Assembly: GCF_014207705.1 (NCBI RefSeq)
Contig: NZ_JACHIU010000001.1
Coordinates: forward strand, 4,828,501 to 4,892,500
Reading direction: 5' to 3'
Source: Sphaerisporangium rubeum
GTDB taxonomy: Bacteria > Actinomycetota > Actinomycetes > Streptosporangiales > Streptosporangiaceae
DNA length: 64,000 nt
In this document: piece after piece, positions 8,636 through 15,005 of the stretch
Layout: every line of letters starts with the position of its first letter
How positions within the stretch are numbered: the first letter of the stretch is position 1
Program-made: the position numbers and the translations under genes
The notes under the pieces: generated by a model
Told to the model about the DNA's origin: nothing
What the model saw: the letters and a program-made list of their open reading frames with translations, nothing else
Databases searched by the model: none

Positions 8636-9235
8636 TCATGTCTTCTTCCGCATGGTGATCAGCAGGCCGATGCCGACGCCTGCGATGCCGAAGACGACGA
8701 TCCAGACCCAGGCGGGGACGCCGCCGCGCTGCTCGGTGGCGTCGGCGGCGGGGGTGGCGGTGACCTCGGAAGGTTCGGTGGAGGCGGTGGTGGCCGCGCT
8801 CGGGGTGGCGTCGCCGGCCGGGGGGGCCAGGGTGTCGGTGGGGGACGGGGACGCCTCGGGGGACGGCTCGGGGGCCTCGACGGTGAAGGGGATCTCGCCT
8901 TCCACAGGGTGGCCGTCGGCGGAGACGACGCGCCAGGCGATGGTGTACTTGCCTGACGGGAGCGGGCCCGCGACCTTCTGGGTGATCACGGGGCCGTCGG
9001 CGTCCGGCTTGCCGTCGGCGTAGGCCTTGCCGCCGGCGTCGCGCACGAGGACCACGGGGAACTTCACGGACTCGGTGAAGGTGAGCTTCACCTCGTCCAG
9101 GGTCTCCACGGTGGCGCCCTTCTTGGGGCTGCTGCTCTTGAGAGCCGTGTGCGCGAGCGCCGGGGTCGCGATCACCGTGCCGGAAAGGACGGCGATCACG
9201 AGCGCGAGCACTGCGGCGAGCGGGGACGTCTTCAT
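8636..9235 (-). CDS. copC: CopC-family copper-binding protein, membrane anchored
   Basis: A 199-residue exported protein. A signal peptide ends ATPALA before His29, so the mature protein begins with the N-terminal His that supplies the CopC Cu(II) site. A second conserved His is in SADGHPVEG. The CopC beta-sandwich covers residues 29-125 (HTALKSSSPKKGATV, VKLTFTESV, GKYTIAWRVVS). A Pro/Ala/Ser/Thr-rich linker follows. A C-terminal TM helix (WVWIVVFGIAGVGIGLLI) with the tail RKKT anchors it. It probably hands copper to the CopD-CtaG protein. Its ribosome site, AGGGGG, ends 2 nt from the ATG and lies inside an inverted repeat described separately. Confidence 0.93.
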   Translation of the reverse strand: MKTSPLAAVLALVIAVLSGTVIATPALAHTALKSSSPKKGATVETLDEVKLTFTESVKFPVVLVRDAGGKAYADGKPDADGPVITQKVAGPLPSGKYTIAWRVVSADGHPVEGEIPFTVEAPEPSPEASPSPTDTLAPPAGDATPSAATTASTEPSEVTATPAADATEQRGGVPAWVWIVVFGIAGVGIGLLITMRKKT

Positions 9236-9237
9236 AA

Positions 9238-9307
9238 CCCCCTAAGGCTACTCATGGACACCTCCGGTCCCCACCTCGCGTAGCCGTCCTGTGGACGACT
9301 TAGGGGG
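9238..9307 (-). promoter_or_regulatory. Inverted repeat covering the copC ribosome site
   Basis: On the coding strand, CCCCCTAAG (9307 to 9299) is a perfect 9-base complement of CTTAGGGGG (9246 to 9238). The latter contains the AGGGGG ribosome site two bases before the copC ATG. The 52-nt loop includes a small GTCC/GGAC hairpin. If transcription starts upstream of 9307, the stem would hide the ribosome site. It could alternatively be a DNA operator. Confidence 0.5.
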
Positions 9308-9481
9308 ATCGGGAGCAGGTTTCCCTTGAGAGCCGCCTCCAGGGGTCGCGTCGGGACCGGAGTCGTCGACCTCGCGGCCACGTGGCAGGCCGACCGGACA
9401 GGCCTCGCGGATCGGCGCACGCAGAGCCGGACTTCGATCGAGACTCACGAGCCGGCACACGGAACCAGGCATCGAGCGGGG

Positions 9482-9520
9482 CCCGGCCGGCGCGGAGTTG
9501 AGGGCTCCGCGGCGGCCGGG
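9482..9520 (-). terminator. Hairpin after the TPR-regulator gene
   Basis: CCCGGCCG (9482-9489) pairs with CGGCCGGG (9513-9520). The inner arms 9490-9497 and 9505-9512 continue the stem with one mismatch, giving a ~16-bp stem and a 7-nt loop. There is no U-tract, which is usual for actinobacterial terminators. It begins 6 bp after the stop codon at 9527. Confidence 0.6.
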
Positions 9521-9526
9521 TGGGTC

Positions 9527-10810
9527 CTACAGGCCGGCGCAGGCGAGTGCGCGGTGGTAGGCGGCTTCGCTGGCCTCCTCGTCGCCGAGTTGTTCCAGTG
9601 CGGTGGCCGTGGTCAGCCAGCCCTCCGCGGCCCGGCGGGACGGGGGGGTGTTGACCAGCATGCTCTCCACGACGGTCAGCTCGGCGGAGGCCTCCTCGCT
9701 CTGGTGGAACAGCAGCAGAGCGTTGCCGAGGACCAGGTGGGCCTCGGCGAGGAGCGCCGAGGTGCGCTCGTCGAGCATGTCCCTGCCGCGGCGCGCGTAC
9801 TCGACGGCCTTGCCGGGGTCGCCGAGGACGATCTCGGCCTTGGCGAGGTTGACGAGGCACCGCGCGATGTCCACGGTGCTCGCCGACGACTCACGCAGTT
9901 CGCGCTCGCCGCGCAGCATGAGGTCGCGGCAGGCCTGGGCCTCGGCGGGACGCACACGCAGCCGCAGCAGCGCGTACGCCTGGCGGAGCCGTGCGAGGTT
10001 GCGGGACTCGCCGGTCTCGGACTGGACGGCGAGGGCACGCTCGGCGAGGCTGAGCGCCTCCTCGCCGCGGCCGGAGCTCTCGGCGACCAGTGCCGCGTTC
10101 CAGCACGCGGCGACGACGGCCCTCGGGGTGTTGAGGTTCTCGGCGGCGGTCAGCAGTTCGCGTGCGAACTGGCTGGCGCGCAGCAGGTCGCCCCGCACGA
10201 GGTAGGCCGCGAGCAGGGTGGCGCCGAGCTCGACGAGCTCGTCGTTCCATGCGGGACGGCCGGTGCCGAGCAGGGCCACCTCGCCGACGCGCACGGCCGC
10301 GGCGAGGTCGCCGCGCTCGCGGTGGCAGCGCGACAGCGCGACGGCGACGGCCACCGGCCGCTCCCCCGCGTCGCCGGCGTCGTGCAGCCGCGTGAGCACG
10401 GTGATCGCCTCGTCCAGGTCGCCGCAGGCCTCGCTGGCGAGCGCGTAGCCGAACTCGGCACGCTGCCGCAGGGGGGCCAGGCCGGCGAGACTGCCGTCCT
10501 CGAGGAGCTCGGCGTAGCGGCGCCGCGCTTCGGCGACCTCGCCGTTCTCCAGCGCCATGGAGGCGTAGTTGAGACCGAGTTCGAGATCGTGCATCTGCTC
10601 GGCGGTCACGCCGTTGATCAGATAGGTGAGCGAGCATTCCAGTTTGGCGGCGAGCAGTTCGAGCACCGCGACCGTGGGAGTTCGCTTCCCGCTCTCGATC
10701 AGTGATACATAACTATCCGACAACTCAGGGTGAGCCAGTTGCGCTTGCGATAGACCGCGTTGACGACGGATCGTCTTGATTCGCTGTCCAATAAGATCTT
10801 GACCGCTCAC
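9527..10810 (-). CDS. XRE-TPR transcriptional regulator (RRNPP-like architecture)
   Basis: A 427-residue cytoplasmic regulator. Residues 7-65 form an XRE helix-turn-helix (IRRQRGLSQAQLA, SDSYVSLIESGKRTP). From about residue 70 to the end the protein is all alpha-helical pairs of TPR type (AEARRRYAELLEDG, GDLDEAITVLTRLHDAG, DEEASEAAYHRALA), with no effector enzyme domain. GTG 10810 is chosen because AGGGGG lies 6 nt upstream; a longer frame to 10870 would run into the divergent peptide gene. HTH plus C-terminal TPR is the layout of Rgg, PlcR, NprR and PrgX, cytosolic receptors of small exported peptides. The neighbouring divergent gene encodes just such a peptide. The role as a peptide receptor is inferred. 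Confidence 0.85.
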   Translation of the reverse strand: MSGQDLIGQRIKTIRRQRGLSQAQLAHPELSDSYVSLIESGKRTPTVAVLELLAAKLECSLTYLINGVTAEQMHDLELGLNYASMALENGEVAEARRRYAELLEDGSLAGLAPLRQRAEFGYALASEACGDLDEAITVLTRLHDAGDAGERPVAVAVALSRCHRERGDLAAAVRVGEVALLGTGRPAWNDELVELGATLLAAYLVRGDLLRASQFARELLTAAENLNTPRAVVAACWNAALVAESSGRGEEALSLAERALAVQSETGESRNLARLRQAYALLRLRVRPAEAQACRDLMLRGERELRESSASTVDIARCLVNLAKAEIVLGDPGKAVEYARRGRDMLDERTSALLAEAHLVLGNALLLFHQSEEASAELTVVESMLVNTPPSRRAAEGWLTTATALEQLGDEEASEAAYHRALACAGL

Positions 10811-10827
10811 CGGCACCCCCTGAAGAT
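10799..10827 (+). promoter_or_regulatory. Possible promoter of the small peptide gene
   Basis: TTGACC at 10799-10804 is followed after 17 bp by GAAGAT at 10822-10827, which would start transcription ~30 nt before the peptide ATG. The -10 match is weak. The -35 box overlaps the start of the divergent regulator gene (start codon at 10808-10810), so the regulator could control both genes from one site. Confidence 0.3.
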
Positions 10828-10864
10828 GTAAGCCCCGGAAGACTGCGACAGACGGGAGTCCATC

Positions 10865-11002
10865 ATGCATCGCCGCCGCCTTGCGCTATGCGCCCTAGTA
10901 GTTTCCTTCACAACCATGTTCGGCCTCGCTGGCATCGGTACGTCCGCGCACGCCGCCGCAGCGACATACAACGTCCGCGCGGATTGGCACTTCTGCTGCT
11001 GA
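10865..11002 (+). CDS. Small secreted peptide precursor (candidate signal peptide)
   Basis: A 45-codon gene, too short for most gene finders. The ribosome site GGGAG (10854-10858) is 6 nt before ATG 10865, and the stop is TGA 11000-11002. The product has a textbook Sec signal: MHRRR, then the hydrophobic core LALCALVVSFTTMFGLAGIG, then TSAHAAA. This leaves a short mature tail, for example ATYNVRADWHFCC if cleaved after AAA. The codons include CTA, CTT, GTA and GTT, unusual beside the surrounding GC-rich genes. It starts 54 bp from the divergent XRE-TPR regulator. It is probably an exported signal acting on that regulator; a secreted antimicrobial or modified peptide is an alternative. Confidence 0.8.
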   Translation: MHRRRLALCALVVSFTTMFGLAGIGTSAHAAAATYNVRADWHFCC

Positions 11003-11014
11003 TCAGTAGCAATA

Positions 11015-12616
11015 TCAACCCGCCCTTAACGCAAGGAAAAGATCCACTCTGTCCGCCATAGAGGACAGATCTCGCCCGGTCAGCTCCTCGACGCGTCGAA
11101 TACGGTATCGCACGGTGTTCACGTGCACGTGCAAACGCTCGGCGCAGATGTTCCAGGACCCAGCGCAGTCCAGGAACGTACCGAGGGTGCGGACCAGCTC
11201 TGACTGGTGGCGACGGTCGTAGACGAACAGCGGTGACAGGATCCGGTCCGCGAAGGACCGCCGCACATCGTCGGGAACGGTGGCCAGCAACAGAGCATGT
11301 GTGTAGATCTCGTCGCTGGTCACCACTCCCCCGCCGCGCGCTTCGGCCAGCCGACGCGCGTGACCTGCCTCTTCTGCTCCCCCCCGCACGGCGCCTGGCC
11401 CGGTCAGCGCGGCGCTGACGCCGACCGACACCCGGCTCTCGGGCAGCCCGGCCTGGAGCGTCGACACCCGCTGGGTCAGCAGGCCCGACAACGCTCGCAC
11501 GCTACGCTGCACTTGCATCTGCACGAGATTCCGTCCTTGCACATGCACGGGATCCGAATGTTGCAAATGCACGATCTCATCAGTACCGAGAGTACGCAAT
11601 GGCACGAGGGCTACAGCCCCGTCCGCTCCCGCCGCCGCGACCACCCGGCGCTCCAGCATCTCCTCCAGAACACGACCCCCTAGGACCGCCGGATCAGGCC
11701 CCTCTGTGGCCCCCGGCCGTACCACGGTGGCCGTCACCACGGCGTACGGCTCCTCCGGGTCGATCCCGCACGTGCGCAGCCGCGCCGCCAGTTCGGCGGT
11801 CCCCGCGGTGCCGGACGACGCGGCGCCGATGAGCTGCTCGGCGAGCCGCCGCTCCACCCGGCGGCCCTCCTCACGGCGGCTGCGTTCCAGCGCGGCGCAC
11901 GCGGCCAGCTCGTAGCCGGTGTCGGCGCGGTCCAGCAGGTCGCCGCCGCAGGCCAGGGCCCAGCCCGCGGCCCGGTGGGCCCGGTCCACCGCGAACAGGG
12001 TGAACGGGCCCTGGGGGGTGCGCACCAGGTGCGGCAGCCGGGTCGCGGCCAGGTACTCGCGGGCCAGCAGGCCGGCCGTCCCCTCGGCGAGACCGCCGGC
12101 GACGACGGTGCCGACCGCCGAGATCACCGCGCCGGTCATGCCGAGCTCCCCGGCGATCAGCGCGCACAGTTCGTCGAGGCCCGCGCCTTCGGCGACCGCG
12201 GCGACGATCCTGCGGTGCCGGCCGAGCGCGCCGCGCAGGTCGCCGGCGTGGGACTCCACCGCGTCGCTGAGCGTGCGGAACGACACCTCCTCCGGCACGT
12301 CGAGCAGCGGCAGGTCGTGTTCGCGGCACGCCTCCACCAGGTCACCCGGCACGTGGCCGAGCCAGGCGCGGCCCGCGGCGAGCGCGCCGACCCCGGCCGC
12401 GGCGAGGATCTCCACGAAACGCCGCGAGTCGCCGGGGTCCCTGCGCCACATCAGGCCGGTCAGCACCAGCTCGCCGCCTGCCAGGTAACGGCCGGGGTCG
12501 GGGAGGTCGGTGATGTAGACGCCGGTCACCCGCCGGTCCAGGTGGTGGTCACCGGTCAGCAGGGTGACGGCGCCGAGGCCCCGCGTCCCGAGCAGCTCAC
12601 TTATCCGCACAGACAC
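11015..12616 (-). CDS. PucR-family transcriptional regulator
   Basis: A 533-residue regulator. The N-terminal PucR domain (about residues 1-125: VRISELLG, RRVTGVYITDLPDPGRYL, LVLTGLMW) resembles those of purine-catabolism regulators. The C-terminus carries the PucR helix-turn-helix (GSWNICAERLHVHVNTVRYRIRRVEELTG). Between them lies a GGDEF-like region that includes an eight-residue repeat (VHLQ.., VHVQ.., VQMQ..) encoded by a 24-bp DNA repeat. GTG 12616 (VSVRISELLG) is the likely start, though no good ribosome site is seen; GTG 12610 is possible. It is divergent from a xanthine-dehydrogenase-type gene 112 bp away, which it probably controls. Confidence 0.88.
   Translation of the reverse strand: MSVRISELLGTRGLGAVTLLTGDHHLDRRVTGVYITDLPDPGRYLAGGELVLTGLMWRRDPGDSRRFVEILAAAGVGALAAGRAWLGHVPGDLVEACREHDLPLLDVPEEVSFRTLSDAVESHAGDLRGALGRHRRIVAAVAEGAGLDELCALIAGELGMTGAVISAVGTVVAGGLAEGTAGLLAREYLAATRLPHLVRTPQGPFTLFAVDRAHRAAGWALACGGDLLDRADTGYELAACAALERSRREEGRRVERRLAEQLIGAASSGTAGTAELAARLRTCGIDPEEPYAVVTATVVRPGATEGPDPAVLGGRVLEEMLERRVVAAAGADGAVALVPLRTLGTDEIVHLQHSDPVHVQGRNLVQMQVQRSVRALSGLLTQRVSTLQAGLPESRVSVGVSAALTGPGAVRGGAEEAGHARRLAEARGGGVVTSDEIYTHALLLATVPDDVRRSFADRILSPLFVYDRRHQSELVRTLGTFLDCAGSWNICAERLHVHVNTVRYRIRRVEELTGRDLSSMADRVDLFLALRAG
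11513..11573. repeat. Three-copy 24-bp repeat inside the PucR gene
   Basis: TTGCATCTGCACG (11513), TTGCACATGCACG (11537) and TTGCAAATGCACG (11561) repeat at exactly 24 bp, keeping the reading frame and giving an eight-residue protein period. The stretch is lower in GC than the rest of the gene. The 13-mer closely matches TTGCAAGTGCACG at 42002-42014 in the promoter of the anti-sigma-type ATPase gene. Confidence 0.8.
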
Positions 12617-12728
12617 CAGGCTAAGCGCGCCGCTTTGGACGAACCTACAACCGGTCGCGGCGGCCGGCGGCGGCGTTTCGCGGTCGTGTCCATTGGCCGC
12701 CTCATCGGGGCCTTGATGTACTGCCGGA

Positions 12729-15005
12729 GTGAGCCATACCACGAGCGGTCAGAGCCGGACGGCGCCGGCGGGCCTCGGCGTGGGGGCCAGCGCGCCTCGG
12801 CCCGACGGCACCCTGAAGGTCACCGGCGAGTTCGCCTACTCCTCCGACCTGTACCTCACCGGCATGCTGTGGGGTGCCACCCTGCGCAGCCCGCACCCGT
12901 CGGCGTGGATCAGGTCGATCGACGTCGGACCGGCGCTGGCCATGCCGGGGGTGCACGCCGTGCTGACCCACGAGGACGTGCCGGGTGAGAAGTTCTACGG
13001 CCTCGACGTCAAGGACCAGCCGGTGCTCGCCGTCGACCAGGTGCGCTACCAGGGTGAGCCGGTCGCGATCGTGGCGGCCGACCACCCGGAGACGGCGCGG
13101 CGCGCGGCGGCGGCGATCGTCGTGGAGTACGAGGAGCGCGAGCCGGTCACCGACCCGCGCCGTGCGGCGTTCGACGCGGACTGTCCCAAGGTGCATCCGC
13201 GCGGCAACGTCGTGCGGTACCAGCCGGTGCGGGTGGGGTCGGTGTTCGAGGCCGACGTCGTGGTGCGCGGCGAGTACGAGGTCGGCATGCAGGACCAGGC
13301 GTTCCTCGGGCCGGAGTCGGGGCTCGCGGTGCCGGCCGAGGACGGCGGCGTCGACCTGTTCGTCGCCACGCAGTGGCTGCACGTGGACCGTGAGCAGATC
13401 GCGCCGTGCCTCGGACTGCCGCAGGACAAGGTGCGGCTGACGCTCGCCGGGGTCGGCGGCGCGTTCGGCGCGCGCGAGGACCTGTCGATGCAGGTGCACG
13501 CGTCCCTGCTGGCGCTGCGCACCGGACGGCCCGTCAAGATCGTTTATGGCCGGCAGGAGTCGTTCCACGGCCACGTGCACCGGCATCCGGCGCGCATGCG
13601 GTACGAGCACGGCGCCACCGCCGACGGCCGGCTCGTGTACGTGAAGGCCGAGATCGTGCTGGACGGCGGGGCCTACTGCTCGTCCACCCCCGCGGTGGTC
13701 GGCAACGCCGCCTCGCTCGGCGTGGGGCCGTACGAGGTGGCCAACGTCGAGATCGACGCGTACGGCGTGTACACCAACAACCCGCCGTGCGGCGCGATGC
13801 GCGGGTTCGGCGCGGTGCAGGCGTGCTACGCCTACGAGTCGCAGATGGACCGGGTCGCGCAGGCGTGCGGGCTCGACCCGGTGGAGGTCCGGGTGCGCAA
13901 CGCGGTGGCGCAGGGGTCGCGCCTGGCCACCGGCCAGGTCATCGAGTCGCCGGCGCCGCTCGCCGGCATGCTCAAGGAACTGGCCGCGACACCGATGCCG
14001 CCGGAGCGCGCCGGCTCGGACCTGCGGTCGCTGCCCGGCGGCGTGGCGCAGACCACGCACGGCGAAGGGGTGCGGCGCGGCGTCGGGTACGGCGTCGGGA
14101 TCAAGAACATCTGTTACTCGGAGGGGTTCGACGACCACTCGACGGCGCGGGTGCGGATCGAGCTGCTCGGCGGCGAGCCGCACGTCCTCGTGCACACCGC
14201 CGCCGCCGAGGTGGGTCAGGGCCTGGTGATGGTGCAGGCGCAGATCGCGCGCACCGAGCTCGGCGTCGAGCGGGTCACCGTGGCCCCCGCCGACACGACC
14301 GTCGGCTCCGCGGGTTCCACGTCGGCGTCCCGGCAGTCGTACGTCACCGGCGGGGCCGTCCGTGAGGCATGCCTCGCGGTGCGCGAACGGCTGGACGCGC
14401 TGCGTGCCGCGAACCCCGAGTCGTCGCTGGCCGAGATCCTGGAGACGTCGGGGCCGGTCGAGGAGACCCGCGAGTACCGGCACCGGCCGACCTTCCCCAT
14501 GGACCCGGTGACGGGCCAAGGCGACTCGCACGTGCAGCTCGCGCTGTGCGTGCACCGCGCCGTGGTGGACGTGGACGTGGACCTCGGCCTGGTGAAGGTC
14601 GTGGAGCTGACGGCCGTGCAGGACGTCGGCAGGATTCTCAACCCGCTCGCGCTGGAGGGACAGATCCACGGCGGCACCGCGCAAGGGCTCGGCCTCGCGC
14701 TCATGGAGGAGATCCAGGTGCGCGACGGCCGCATGCTGAACCCGTCGTTCACCGACTACCTGATCCCCACCGTCCTCGACATGCCGCCGATGACCATCTC
14801 GATCCTGGAGAACCCCGACCCGGACGCGCCGTACGGCCTGCGCGGCGCCGGCGAGCCCCCCACGCTGTCCTCGACCCCCGCCATCGCCGCCGCCGTGCGC
14901 GACGCGACCGGCCTCGCGCTGCCGAGGATCCCCCTGCGGCCGGCCGACATCGCACTGCCGGCCGGCGACGTGGCCGGCGGCGCGGTCACCGGCGCGGTCA
15001 GGTGA
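12729..15005 (+). CDS. Xanthine dehydrogenase-type molybdopterin-binding subunit
   Basis: A 758-residue large subunit of the xanthine oxidase family, hydroxylating purines or aldehydes at a molybdenum centre. Visible motifs are GGAFGARED, MRGFGAVQ, TAAAEVGQG and STSASRQSY around the Mo cofactor, and LRGAGEPP with Glu709 as the expected catalytic base. GTG 12729 is used; the ribosome site is weak. Divergence from a PucR regulator suggests purine catabolism. The FAD and 2Fe-2S subunits normally encoded beside it are absent on either side, so they must lie elsewhere or this is an orphan paralogue. The 3' end overlaps the convergent neighbour by 8 bp. Confidence 0.9.
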   Translation: MSHTTSGQSRTAPAGLGVGASAPRPDGTLKVTGEFAYSSDLYLTGMLWGATLRSPHPSAWIRSIDVGPALAMPGVHAVLTHEDVPGEKFYGLDVKDQPVLAVDQVRYQGEPVAIVAADHPETARRAAAAIVVEYEEREPVTDPRRAAFDADCPKVHPRGNVVRYQPVRVGSVFEADVVVRGEYEVGMQDQAFLGPESGLAVPAEDGGVDLFVATQWLHVDREQIAPCLGLPQDKVRLTLAGVGGAFGAREDLSMQVHASLLALRTGRPVKIVYGRQESFHGHVHRHPARMRYEHGATADGRLVYVKAEIVLDGGAYCSSTPAVVGNAASLGVGPYEVANVEIDAYGVYTNNPPCGAMRGFGAVQACYAYESQMDRVAQACGLDPVEVRVRNAVAQGSRLATGQVIESPAPLAGMLKELAATPMPPERAGSDLRSLPGGVAQTTHGEGVRRGVGYGVGIKNICYSEGFDDHSTARVRIELLGGEPHVLVHTAAAEVGQGLVMVQAQIARTELGVERVTVAPADTTVGSAGSTSASRQSYVTGGAVREACLAVRERLDALRAANPESSLAEILETSGPVEETREYRHRPTFPMDPVTGQGDSHVQLALCVHRAVVDVDVDLGLVKVVELTAVQDVGRILNPLALEGQIHGGTAQGLGLALMEEIQVRDGRMLNPSFTDYLIPTVLDMPPMTISILENPDPDAPYGLRGAGEPPTLSSTPAIAAAVRDATGLALPRIPLRPADIALPAGDVAGGAVTGAVR

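Larger units (their letters stand above)
9236..9526. other. Intergenic region between copC and the TPR regulator
   Basis: This gap of ~290 bp has no supported gene. It contains the copC leader with its inverted repeat at one end and a long hairpin just after the TPR-regulator stop at the other. The middle (about 9310-9480) shows no recognisable feature. Confidence 0.5.

Noticed and set aside
9238-9307. Rho-independent terminator
   Set aside because: The loop is 52 nt and the right arm covers a ribosome site, so control of copC translation or an operator fits better.
9527-10810. SARP-type or AfsR-like antibiotic regulator
   Set aside because: The N-terminal domain is an XRE helix-turn-helix, not an OmpR-type winged helix, and there is no NB-ARC ATPase.
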